Assembly (NCBI RefSeq): GCF_016859125.1
Contig: NZ_CP069338.1
Span: forward strand, 248,001-312,000
DNA: 64,000 nucleotides
From: Archangium violaceum
GTDB taxonomy: Bacteria > Myxococcota > Myxococcia > Myxococcales > Myxococcaceae
Reading direction: 5' to 3'
Shown: piece after piece, positions 17,113 to 24,735 of the stretch
Layout: each line of letters begins with the position of its first letter
Numbering within the stretch: the first letter of the stretch is position 1
The notes under the pieces: model-generated
Database searches by the model: none
Seen by the model: the letters and a program-made list of their open reading frames with translations, nothing else
What the model was told of the DNA's origin: nothing
Translations under genes and position numbers: made by a program

Positions 17113-18240
17113 TCAGCTGGCCTCGTCCTCCACGAGGCAGGGCAGCCTCACGAAGAAGGTGGTGCCCTGACCCAGGGTGCTCCGCACGGACAGGGAGCCC
17201 CCCAGGACCCGCGTCAGCTCCTTGGCGAGCACCAGCCCCAGCGAGGTGCCTCCCACCTTGCGTCCCCGGGAATCCTCCGCCCGGCGGAAGTCCTCGAAGA
17301 GGAAGGGGAGCTGCTCCTCCGGAATGCCCTCCCCCGTGTCCTCGACGATGAGGAGGGCGTCGTGGCCCTCGGCGCGCGCGGTGAGCGCGATCCTTCCGGA
17401 GGCGGTGGCCTGGACCGAGTAGCCCAGCAGGTTGAGCAACACCTGCCGCAGCTTCAGCTCGTCCGTCCGCAGCAGGTACACCTGCTCGGCCAGCTGGGTG
17501 GTGAGCGTGAGCGCCTTGCCCTCAAGCGTCTCGCGCACCGTGCCGACACACTCCTCGGTCAGCTCCCGGAAGTTCACCAGCTCGGTCACCACATCCGTCC
17601 GGCCCGCCTCGAGCTTGATGAGCGCCAGGACGTCGTTGATGAGCGAGAGCAGCGCCTGGGCGTTCTTCTTCACCATGCCCAGGTCATGCAGGCCGTTCGG
17701 CGTCAGGTGGCTGCCCTCCTCGAGCATCAGGAGATCGCAGTAGCCGATGATGCCGTTGAGGGGCGAGCGGATGTCGTGGTTGAGGTCGGACAGGAACTCG
17801 CTCTTGCGCTGGCGCCGCTCCTCGGCCTGAAGGACCTGGCGGCGCTCGACGGCCCGCCGCACCTCCCGCTGGACCTCCAGCACCACCTGCGCCAGCCGCC
17901 CCATGTCCAGGTAGCCCTCGGTCCCCGCCGCCAGGGCCGCGCTCAGCTCCGCCTCCTCCCACCGAGGCGTGAGGACGAGGAAGGCCAGCGAGGGCGCCTT
18001 CTCGCGCAGCAGCGGCGCCGCCTCCCGGAAGCCCAGCCCCGTCACCTCCGAGCCACACACGGCCAGGTCCCAGGAATGCGCCAACGCCGCCGTCAGCGCC
18101 TCCGCCGTGCACACCCGCTCCGCGAAGACGTCCAGTCCCGTTCCCCGCAGTCGCTCCAACACCTGTCGCGTCTCGCTCTCGCCCGCCACGAAGAGCAGGC
18201 GCGCGGCGTCTCCTTGGCTCTCCGGACCTGGACTGCTCAT
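17113..18240 (-). CDS. Degenerate receiver - histidine kinase protein
   Basis: This 375-residue protein has an N-terminal receiver fold (about 14-125) that has lost its chemistry: the acidic pair is replaced (LFVAGESE), the phosphoacceptor position is Gly63 (DLAVCGSEV), and the usual Lys of YLxKP is Met (GYLDMGRL). A coiled segment leads to a DHp helix with a good H-box (His155 in DLNHDIRSPLNG). In the ATPase domain the N-box, normally NLLGNAVK, reads NLLGYSVQ, so the Mg-ATP-binding Asn is Tyr274. The G1 (DTGEGIPEEQ) and G2 (GTSLGLVLAKEL) boxes remain. It may be a weak kinase, phosphatase or scaffold. No partner regulator is adjacent. Confidence 0.85.
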   Translation of the reverse strand: MSSPGPESQGDAARLLFVAGESETRQVLERLRGTGLDVFAERVCTAEALTAALAHSWDLAVCGSEVTGLGFREAAPLLREKAPSLAFLVLTPRWEEAELSAALAAGTEGYLDMGRLAQVVLEVQREVRRAVERRQVLQAEERRQRKSEFLSDLNHDIRSPLNGIIGYCDLLMLEEGSHLTPNGLHDLGMVKKNAQALLSLINDVLALIKLEAGRTDVVTELVNFRELTEECVGTVRETLEGKALTLTTQLAEQVYLLRTDELKLRQVLLNLLGYSVQATASGRIALTARAEGHDALLIVEDTGEGIPEEQLPFLFEDFRRAEDSRGRKVGGTSLGLVLAKELTRVLGGSLSVRSTLGQGTTFFVRLPCLVEDEAS

Positions 18241-18331
18241 CCCTCAGTGCCTCCTGAACGCGAGGACCGTCAGCATCGTATTCCCGTGAAAGCCCGAGCA
18301 GACAGCGAAATGCGTGTCGAGTCCAGCGCCC

Positions 18332-18367
18332 CCCATCGAGCCCATTTCGAACCCATATTGGACCCAT
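18332..18367. promoter_or_regulatory. Four phased CCCAT motifs in a divergent promoter region
   Basis: CCCAT occurs at 18332, 18341, 18352 and 18363, spaced 9, 11 and 11 bases, about one helical turn each. Flanking bases are partly shared (CGAGCCCATTTCGAACCCAT). The run lies between the degenerate kinase and the Gcr-family gene and could be a tandem operator. No regulator is assigned. Confidence 0.35.
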
Positions 18368-18464
18368 TGAAGATGAACATGGAGCCACCACGGCTGCTCG
18401 CCGCGAGGTGGGTCCGCGAGTGGACAGGGGCTGCCCGCGCAGCAGGCAGGCCCCAAGGGCGCAT

Positions 18465-18491
18465 TTTGTTCCTTGTTGATTTGAGAACAAA
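18465..18491. promoter_or_regulatory. Inverted repeat TTTGTTC-N13-GAACAAA upstream of the Gcr-family gene
   Basis: There are perfect 7-base arms in an AT-rich patch that ends 14 bases before the ATG at 18506. The size and symmetry fit a dimeric repressor site. It could instead act in the mRNA leader. It is seen in sequence; the role is inferred. Confidence 0.35.
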
Positions 18492-18505
18492 CTTTCCTAC
18501 TGCCC

Positions 18506-20698
18506 ATGTTCACCCATCCCGTTCGCTCGACGCGCTCCGAACCCGGCACCCACCACGTCCCCACGCTGGAACAACTGCTGGCCCGCTACCCGAGCACACC
18601 CGAGACGGAGGAGCGCCTGCGCGAGCTGCATGCGCTGGTGACCTCGGCCCCGCCCCGAGCACCACTCGCCGAGCGCATGGACTGGCTGGAGGAACTGGTC
18701 CGCTGGCTCCGAGCACCGGGGGCCACGCCGTCGCGGCGCGGGCGGTTGGCGCCGGTGGAGTCCACGGGCTCGGCGCGCCTGCGGCTGCTGGCGGAGGTGC
18801 TCGGAGAGACCCCCGCGTGGTGCGAGGCCCTGCGGACCGTCGTCGCGTCGGTGCTCGCCGAGACCTCCGCGCTGGGATTGCTCGCCGAGCCGGGCCTGTC
18901 GGCCGGACGAGGCCTGCTGGGAGAGGCCCTGGCACGGCTGGGCCGCCGGATGGTGCCGCCCGCCCCCGACGAGCGGGCGCTGGCACCGCTGGTGTGGCGC
19001 CTGTTTCCAGGAGAGGAGGGACGGGCCTGGCTGGACGAGCTGTCGGTGGAGCCCGTGGCCGCCCTCTGTGCCGAGCTGGGGGCGTCGACCTTCGCCCCGT
19101 TGAGGGCGGCGGTGGAGGACGCGGTGTCGGTGCTCGCCTTGCGCGCGACCAACCTCGGACTGGCGAGCGACGTGCTGGCGCGGCTGCCTCCGATGCCCCT
19201 CGAGCAGACCGCCTTCATCCGCCTGCCTCGGGCATGCGAGGCGCTGCGGGACGCGGTGCGTGAGGGCGCCGATCGCCTCGGGGTGGAGCGGCAACGTGAG
19301 GCCTGCGCCGAGACCCTCGCGGGGTGCCGTGCCGCCGCGCAGGTGGTGCTGAACCACCTGCGTGCGCACGCGGTGGACACCGATCTCGTCTACCGGCTCG
19401 AGCTGCTCGGCCACACGTTGGATCGATTGGAGGCACTGCTGTGGCTGCTCGCCCCGGAGCGCGCGGGAGCCACGCCGGGTGCCGCCACCCGTCTGCTCTC
19501 CACCCTGGTCCGGGCGTACGAGGAGGAGCGGAGCCTGGCCGGGCTGCTGCGAGGCAGCGTGCGCTGCATCTCGCGGCGCATCTTCGAGCACACCGGTGAG
19601 GTGGGCCGCCACTACATCACCACCAGCGAGGACGAGTACCACCGGCTGGTGAGCGCGGCGGCGGGAGGAGGGCTGCTCACGGCGGGAACCGCGGCGCTCA
19701 AGCTGGCCATCACCTTCGCCGCGCTGCCGCTCTTCTTCGAGGGGCTGGCGGCGGCCACCAACTACGCGCTCAGCTTCACGCTCATCCAGTTGCTCGGCTT
19801 CACGCTGGCCACCAAGCAGCCCTCCATGACGGGCGCGGCCCTGGCGGCGTCGCTGGACGTGAAGGCCCGGGACAAGGAGATGAGTGGACTGGTGGAGCGG
19901 CTGGCCTGCATCACCCGCTCCCAGCTGGCCTCGGTCTTCGGCAACCTGGGCGCGGTGGTGGCCACGGTCTCGCTGGTGGGGCTCGGCATCCAGGTGTTCC
20001 AGGGGCGGCACCTGCTGGAGCAACGCGAGGCGGAGTACGTGGTGCGCTCGCTGCACCCCTTCAAGAGTGGGACGCTCTTCTTCGCCGCCCTGACGGGAGT
20101 GCTGCTGTGGTGCTCGAGCATCTTCGGGGGCTGGCTGGAGAACTGGGTGCACTACCAGCGCCTGCCGGAGGCACTCGCGCGCCACCGGGGCCTCATCGGC
20201 CTGCTGGGCGAGACGCGGGCAGGCTGGCTGGGTGAAGCGCTCGCGCGCAACGCGTGTGGCCTGGGAGCCAATGTCAGCCTGGGCCTGTTGCTGGGCATGA
20301 CCCCCGCGGTGGGCCGCTTCTTCGGCCTGCCGCTGGACGTGCGGCACGTCACCCTGAGCGCCGGCACGCTCGCCTTCGCGGGCACGGCGCTGGGGCCCGA
20401 GCAGCTGATGGAGCCGGACTTCCTCTGGGCGGTGATGGGGCTCGTCCTGGTGGGAGTCATCAACCTGCTGGTGAGCTTCTCGTTGGGGCTCTCCGCGGCG
20501 GTGCGAGCGCGAGGCCTGGCGCCGGTGGGCTTCCTGAGCGTGGTCCTCGTGGTCTTCGCCGGAGGCCTCCGCACCCTGTCCGGGTTCATCCTCCCGCCCC
20601 GCCCGCTGCTGCCAGCTCAACGCCCGAGCTCGCCCCAGGGCGTCCGCTCGGCGGCACGTGCGTGCGCCCCCTTGCGTGGGGGACACGAGCACGGGTGA
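18506..20698 (+). CDS. Gcr-family 'site-specific recombinase' membrane protein (PF10136 type)
   Basis: In this 730-residue protein the first 390 residues are soluble and helical. A conserved block follows: RRIFEHTGEVGRHYIT, then AAAGGGLLTAGTAALKLAITF and LATKQPSMTGAALAA. About seven membrane helices span residues 390-710. This is the pattern of the family named after gonococcal Gcr and annotated as a site-specific recombinase; the several membrane helices make that activity doubtful, and I regard the biochemical role as open. The start is ATG 18506 with a weak ribosome site. It lies 265 bases from the divergent degenerate kinase. The C-terminal 30 residues (GGHEHG end) are low-complexity. Confidence 0.75.
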   Translation: MFTHPVRSTRSEPGTHHVPTLEQLLARYPSTPETEERLRELHALVTSAPPRAPLAERMDWLEELVRWLRAPGATPSRRGRLAPVESTGSARLRLLAEVLGETPAWCEALRTVVASVLAETSALGLLAEPGLSAGRGLLGEALARLGRRMVPPAPDERALAPLVWRLFPGEEGRAWLDELSVEPVAALCAELGASTFAPLRAAVEDAVSVLALRATNLGLASDVLARLPPMPLEQTAFIRLPRACEALRDAVREGADRLGVERQREACAETLAGCRAAAQVVLNHLRAHAVDTDLVYRLELLGHTLDRLEALLWLLAPERAGATPGAATRLLSTLVRAYEEERSLAGLLRGSVRCISRRIFEHTGEVGRHYITTSEDEYHRLVSAAAGGGLLTAGTAALKLAITFAALPLFFEGLAAATNYALSFTLIQLLGFTLATKQPSMTGAALAASLDVKARDKEMSGLVERLACITRSQLASVFGNLGAVVATVSLVGLGIQVFQGRHLLEQREAEYVVRSLHPFKSGTLFFAALTGVLLWCSSIFGGWLENWVHYQRLPEALARHRGLIGLLGETRAGWLGEALARNACGLGANVSLGLLLGMTPAVGRFFGLPLDVRHVTLSAGTLAFAGTALGPEQLMEPDFLWAVMGLVLVGVINLLVSFSLGLSAAVRARGLAPVGFLSVVLVVFAGGLRTLSGFILPPRPLLPAQRPSSPQGVRSAARACAPLRGGHEHG

Positions 20699-20714
20699 AG
20701 CGCCGGGTTCGACG

Positions 20715-20740
20715 CTCCGGTCAGGAACCCGCGTCCCTCC
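20715..20740 (+). promoter_or_regulatory. Upstream block shared with the vWA operon (copy 2)
   Basis: CTCCGGTCAGGAA is joined directly to CCCGCGTCCCTCC, 43 bases before the ubiquitin-like ATG. Copy 1 at 8462-8495 carries the same two parts with an 8-base insertion and one G fewer. The 13-base second part is identical in both. Confidence 0.45.
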
Positions 20741-20783
20741 ACGTCCCCACGACCCGGGTCCCCATGACCCAAGGAGACGCGAG

Positions 20784-21029
20784 ATGGCAACGCTGAACAT
20801 CACCTTCAACGGCCTGTCCTCGGACCTGCCCCTGGAGCTGGACGGCCACGTGACGGACGTGGACGTGCGGCGCATCGCGGTGGAGGTGGTGCGCGCGGGC
20901 GGGGTACCGGGGCTGCACATCGCCCACCTGCCCGAGGACACCTTCAACCACTACGTGGTGGACCGGTTCCGCGGGCCCCGGGGCGAGGAGCGCATCTACC
21001 TGCGACCCAAGGTGCCCTTCGGGGCATGA
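20784..21029 (+). CDS. Probable ubiquitin-like (beta-grasp) protein paired with an E1-like gene
   Basis: The order of predicted elements in this 81-residue protein fits a beta-grasp fold. A hairpin (TLNITFNG ... LPLELDG) leads to a long helix (TDVDVRRIAVEVVRAG), a strand (LHIAHLP), and two closing strands (NHYVVDRF, EERIYLRPKV). It ends PFGA rather than the Gly-Gly tail of classical modifiers, so conjugation, if any, would differ or need trimming. ATG 20784 is chosen because AAGGAG lies 7 bases upstream; a longer reading from 20658 crosses this site. It ends 12 bases before the E1/ThiF-like gene. The fold call is by pattern and depends much on the neighbour. Confidence 0.55.
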   Translation: MATLNITFNGLSSDLPLELDGHVTDVDVRRIAVEVVRAGGVPGLHIAHLPEDTFNHYVVDRFRGPRGEERIYLRPKVPFGA

Positions 21030-21041
21030 GGAGGGCCCACC

Positions 21042-21620
21042 ATGCGCATCGTCTTCTGCGGGGTGGGGGCCATCGGCTCCACGGCGGCGGTGTTGTGCCG
21101 CAACCTGGAGGCCACGCTCGTCTTCATCGACTTCGACCGGGTGGAGTCGAAGAACCTGCTGGCGCAGGCCTTCGTGAAGCCGTCGGTGGGGAAGAACAAG
21201 GCGGAGGCGCTGAAGCTCCAGCTGCTCAACCTCCACGGGGTGAAGGCCGAGGCCTTCGGCGTGCGGGTGACGCGCGACAACGTGGCGGCGCTGTGCGGGA
21301 GCGCGGACCTGCTGGTGGACTGCTTCGACAACCAGGCGAGCCGATTGCTGCTGAGCGGATTCGCGCGGGAGGCGAACAAGCCGCTGGTGCACGCAGCGCT
21401 GGCGGCGGACGGCACCTTCGGACTGGTGCGCTGGGACGAGCGCTTCGTCCCGGACGCCGAGGACACCGAGGGACAGGCCACGTGCGAGGGAGGCGCCCAC
21501 CTGCCCCTCATCGGCCAGCTCGGCGCAACGCTCGCGCGGGTGGTGCAGGACTTCGCGAAGCACGGCACCCGCCGCGACGCGATGGTGAGCCTCGTGGCGG
21601 TGACACCGACCTCCGCATGA
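21042..21620 (+). CDS. E1/ThiF/MoeB-like adenylating enzyme (minimal Rossmann domain)
   Basis: In this 192-residue protein the nucleotide loop is GVGAIGST near the start, followed by DFDRVESKNLLAQAF, equivalent to the DxDxVxxSNLxRQ motif of E1-like enzymes but with Ala where the catalytic Arg usually sits. The Lys of VGKNKAEAL and the Asp of DCFDNQASRLLL are conserved. A possible catalytic Cys is in ATCEGGAH. These enzymes adenylate the C-terminus of ubiquitin-like or sulfur-carrier proteins. The start lies 12 bases after the ubiquitin-like gene, so the two are almost certainly co-transcribed. No thiamine or molybdopterin gene is nearby. The missing Arg leaves activity uncertain. Confidence 0.75.
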   Translation: MRIVFCGVGAIGSTAAVLCRNLEATLVFIDFDRVESKNLLAQAFVKPSVGKNKAEALKLQLLNLHGVKAEAFGVRVTRDNVAALCGSADLLVDCFDNQASRLLLSGFAREANKPLVHAALAADGTFGLVRWDERFVPDAEDTEGQATCEGGAHLPLIGQLGATLARVVQDFAKHGTRRDAMVSLVAVTPTSA

Positions 21621-21684
21621 GGAGTCCTGGGGTACGCTGGACGCCGAGATCAGCGCCCCCCTCTCATGCGCAGGCTCCTCAACT

Positions 21685-22570
21685 TCAACCCGAGTGGGAA
21701 TCAGTCGCAGCCGCACCCTGGGTCGGACCGAGGTCCGCCCATTGGATCCTGCCGTCGGGAACGCCCCAGCGCTCGTTGGTATAGCTCTCGAGGTCGATCA
21801 GCGCGTCGGCGTCCCCCCTGTTCTGGGTGCAGCAACCATCGCAGTCCGAGTCGGCGCACGTGTCGAGCACGGTGACCACGATGGTCTTCGAGCCGGACCT
21901 CAAGCAAAGGTCATGGAGCCTGAGCGCGTTCATGTTGGGGAACACCGCGGCGATGTTGTGCGCCGCCACCCACGCCTCCGACTTCTTCCCTTCGCACGCC
22001 GCAAACTGCCCTGCCCACGTGCAGCCGTTGTACCTGGTGCACTCGTCGCTGTCCGGATCCGGGTACGACGTGTAATGGGTCTTGTTGGCGGTCTTCCAGA
22101 CGAGGCCGGGAGAGTCACAGCGCGTAGCGGGAGGAGGCGGCGTCGTGCCTCCGGACAAGCTTGACGATGCGGAACGTCTCCCAGCCAAGGCGATTCCAGC
22201 TGGCGGCGTTCAGCGTCGAGCCGCCGCCGTTCGCGGCCTGAAAGTACTGCCCGGTGCCCGCGATGATGAAGATCGAGTCTCCACTCTCGAGGGCCCCGCC
22301 GTTGATGTCATCGATCGTGAACGTCTCCCACTCTTGCGCGACCGTCGCCGTCGCGCTCACCTCGCCGCCGCCGTTGTTTCGAGCGCCCACGTATCGATTG
22401 CCGAGCACCGTCTTGAAGCTCACGCCGGAGGTGAGCAATGGACTCGAGGCGGCCTCTGTTTCGTCGTCCTGCCCGTCAGGCGAACTGCTCACCGGAGTGC
22501 ACGCGCCCGAGAGCAACAGAGCCGAGCACGCGGCACGAAGGAACAGCTTTGAACGTTTGAAACGGAGCAT
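21685..22570 (-). pseudogene. Frameshifted lipoprotein: fascin-like domain + double-psi beta-barrel domain
   Basis: Two overlapping minus-strand frames make one gene. The first (22570 to stop at 22115) has a lipoprotein signal (ALLLSGAC) and a fascin/trefoil-like domain (KTVLGNRYVGARNNGGGE, GTGQYFQAANGG). The second (to 21685) has a Pro linker (TTPPPPATRC) and a cysteine-rich expansin/RlpA-like barrel (VTVLDTCADSDCDGCC, DLESYTNERWGVPDG). A one-base slip near 22150-22165, between IVKLV and SGGTTPPPP, would restore the whole reading of about 290 residues. The stop in frame one comes after a short nonsense tail (RRHDAASSRYAL). It may be a true mutation or a sequencing error; both halves look well preserved, so decay would be recent. 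Confidence 0.7.
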
Positions 22571-22825
22571 GAATCCTGCCTTGTTTGACGGGCGGAGGTT
22601 GAAGTTTGCCCTCACGCCTACAGAGACTCTTGCGGCTGGATTCGGGTCACTTGACTTCTTCCTATACGTTCCACGGCTTCCACCGGGCGGGGAGTCACTC
22701 GTCCCAAACGTGACGAAACGACGCCCTGAGGGGGAGAAACGAGGAGAGCGAACCCGACGAGGGGATGCCGCCCCACGAGCGGCCCCCTCGACGGATGCCT
22801 GGACCTCACCGCCGTCGCGGAGGAC

Positions 22826-23194
22826 CTATAGCGGGCCGTTGAAATTCAGGCCGAAGCCCGTACCGGAGACGTAGTACCAGGCCGGGTACGTGGAGCTGAA
22901 CTGCGGCACGTAGCACAGCACCTGGCCGCCATCGGCGCGCACCGTTTCGCGGACCTGCTGGAGGATGTCCATCGTCTCCGAGACGCTCGTCCCAGAGATG
23001 TTGCAGTAGACCCAGTTATTGTCCGTCGTGAGCGCGGTCACCTGGATGGTGTTGTTCCGCATGTGGACGAACCGGATGTTGGCATCGCGCCACTGGTTCG
23101 TCGCCTGGGAGTAGATGGACAACCTGGCGGGTACCGCCAGGGCGGTGCTCGAAGCCAGCAGCCCGAAGAGCAACAGCATGCGCATCATGCTCAT
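22826..23194 (-). CDS. Small secreted hypothetical protein
   Basis: This 122-residue protein has a signal peptide (MRMLLLFGLLASSTALA) and a mature part of about 100 residues rich in Asn, Thr and aromatic residues (WRDANIRFVHMRNNTIQV, NNWVYCNISG, YPAWYYVSGTGFGLNF) with two cysteines. ATG 23194 has AAGGAG 7 bases upstream; the longer frame to 23425 begins with an Arg-rich leader and is rejected. I recognise no domain. It is likely periplasmic or outer-surface. Confidence 0.65.
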   Translation of the reverse strand: MSMMRMLLLFGLLASSTALAVPARLSIYSQATNQWRDANIRFVHMRNNTIQVTALTTDNNWVYCNISGTSVSETMDILQQVRETVRADGGQVLCYVPQFSSTYPAWYYVSGTGFGLNFNGPL

Positions 23195-23298
23195 CACGAC
23201 ACTCCTTGTGCGGGGGTGATGCGGCATCTTACGAGGGGGCCCTGACACTCCGCGGAGGGCGAGCGTGTATCCACGAAATCGGGGCAGGCGCAGGCGCG

Positions 23299-23718
23299 TC
23301 AGGCGACGCCGCCGGCGTTTCCGAATGGGTTCACGTAGGCTGCCTCCGCGAGCAGGGCCCAGGTGTCGTGGCGCCCGTCCAGGTACTTCACCGGGACTCC
23401 GGAGAGATCCACGCCATCGAGGCACCGGATGTTCACGGCGTAGAACTCACCTCCCAGCTCCGGGATATCGCCGTGCCCGAATGGCTGGAGGCCGCAATCC
23501 TTGCAGCGCTGAGCCTTGCCCAGGAGGACGAGGTTGTCCCGGCCCATCAGGAGCCGGAAGGTGGCGGGTCTCGCGAGACACCCCCACCACCCGGTCTTGC
23601 TGCAGATGGTGCAGTTGCACCGGGTCGTTCCGGTGCTGAGGTCGAGGTCGGCTTCGAAGCGAATCGCGCCGCAGTGGCAGCTGCCCCGGTAGGTGCGGAG
23701 GCCCGAGAAGTTGCTCAT
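23299..23718 (-). CDS. GFA-family (glutathione-dependent formaldehyde-activating type) zinc protein
   Basis: In this 139-residue protein the Mss4-like zinc fold is recognisable: GSCHCGAIRFEADLDL, then RCNCTICSKTGWW, then a second Cys pair in AQRCKDCGLQPFG, matching the family's C-x-C and C-x2-C zinc sites. Founding members bind glutathione adducts of formaldehyde, but most relatives are uncharacterised, so the substrate is unknown. ATG 23718 is preceded by AGGAG. It is divergent from the next gene over about 90 bases, and downstream of it on the same strand lies an unrelated secreted protein. Confidence 0.85.
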   Translation of the reverse strand: MSNFSGLRTYRGSCHCGAIRFEADLDLSTGTTRCNCTICSKTGWWGCLARPATFRLLMGRDNLVLLGKAQRCKDCGLQPFGHGDIPELGGEFYAVNIRCLDGVDLSGVPVKYLDGRHDTWALLAEAAYVNPFGNAGGVA

Positions 23719-23809
23719 GAGATGATTCTCCTGGAGGGAGGACAGCCCCCTTGGGCTCGTCCTGATGACCGGGAGAGGTAAGTGGGATTGCGGACAGCTT
23801 CGGTCCTTG

Positions 23810-24244
23810 ATGGGCGAGTGGACGCGCGCCAGCCGCTGGCGCACCTTCACGGTCTGCTGCCTGATGCTCCTGTCCTTGCGCCTGGTCGTCCATGTGGTGG
23901 AGATGCAGGTGTATGGGTTGAATTGGGACATGACGCCTCGGCCCGTGACGCAGGAGGTGGCCGTGCAACCCGTCGTCGTGCGGCCTGCGCCCGTGCTGAT
24001 CAACAAGGCCGCGGTGGGCCAGAGGCCCATCGCCTATCCCCTGCCCCAGAAGCCTTTCACCGACCAGGCCAAGGCGCCCTGCATTCCCAATGAGGGCGAG
24101 GTGGAGATCAACGGTGGCTGCCGGGTGGCACTCGAGAAGCGCCCGCCCTGTTACGACAAGCAGGCCGAGTACAGGGGCAAGTGCTACCTACCGGCCTCGG
24201 CCAGCTCCCGGAACACGCGCGAGCCCCGGTCCCTGCGCCGGTAG
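23810..24244 (+). CDS. Single-pass membrane protein of a myxobacterial family often found beside Ser/Thr kinases
   Basis: This protein of about 144 residues has one hydrophobic helix near the N-terminus (TFTVCCLMLLSLRLVVHVV) and a proline-rich linker. A conserved cysteine module follows (APCIPNEGEVEINGGC, RPPCYDKQAEYRGKCYLP). I recall this Cys pattern from small myxobacterial genes adjacent to eukaryotic-type protein kinases, but no kinase of that type is here. The start is uncertain: ATG 23765 (frame 159 residues) and ATG 23810 both lack a strong ribosome site. The cysteine module probably lies outside the cytoplasm. Confidence 0.6.
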   Translation: MGEWTRASRWRTFTVCCLMLLSLRLVVHVVEMQVYGLNWDMTPRPVTQEVAVQPVVVRPAPVLINKAAVGQRPIAYPLPQKPFTDQAKAPCIPNEGEVEINGGCRVALEKRPPCYDKQAEYRGKCYLPASASSRNTREPRSLRR

Positions 24245-24348
24245 GCAAAGGGTCGCCACGGCGAGCAGGACCCTCGAAGCAACCCGCTCGTTCTCTAGTG
24301 CGAACGCCTGCGCGGACGATGAAGGACCCAAGGTCGGTCTGCCCTTGA

Positions 24349-24609
24349 CGCGATGAGGGCGATGTTGCGTGGGGAGAGGCGCGGTTCGAAGATCTGCAGG
24401 AGCTGGAGAAAAGAGGGGCCCTACCCGCGCAAGGGCGCCGGGTGTTGGCGTCCGTGACAGCACCCAGCGGGGTGCGCGCCATTCTGGAGCACCTGGGACT
24501 GCCCTCTCGGCCTTCGAAGCTGGCCCCGGCGCAGGGGCCACCCCAAAGCGCATGGTGGATGGTACGAGCTACCGAGGACGGTTGCGGAACGGGCGCTCTA
24601 AACGCCTGA
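24349..24609 (+). pseudogene. C-terminal fragment of an IS91-type transposase
   Basis: Reading the frame that includes 24361, the translation contains RRVLASVTAPSGVRAILEHL, GLPSRPSKLAPA and QGPPQSAW. This resembles the C-terminal tail of IS91-like (Y2/HUH) transposases, where a conserved ILxHLGLP block is followed by a Pro/Ala-rich end. The upstream frame closes at a TGA (24346-24348), so the catalytic part is gone. It lies in a gene-poor stretch (24245-24735) between two unrelated genes. This is a decayed mobile element identified by resemblance only. Confidence 0.4.
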
Positions 24610-24735
24610 CCTGAGCCTTCCATCCTGCTCCCAATGGGGCATGATCGGTTCGGCGGGGGGTCAGTGCGCACGTCCAAGAGACGCCACCTTTCCCTCTCCC
24701 ACTCGTTCTTCCCCCGCCACCCCCGGAGGAACCCC

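Noticed and set aside
18497-20947. 816-residue minus-strand frame opposite the Gcr-family gene
   Set aside because: His/Gln/Arg-rich translation typical of GC-rich antisense frames; the + strand has recognisable family motifs.
21042-21620. ThiF/MoeB of thiamine or molybdopterin synthesis
   Set aside because: No thi or moa/moe gene is near, the protein is shorter than MoeB/ThiF, and it pairs with a small beta-grasp-like gene instead.
24369-24614. 81-residue protein starting at ATG 24369
   Set aside because: A neighbouring frame in the same DNA matches a transposase C-terminus better, and no ribosome site precedes it.
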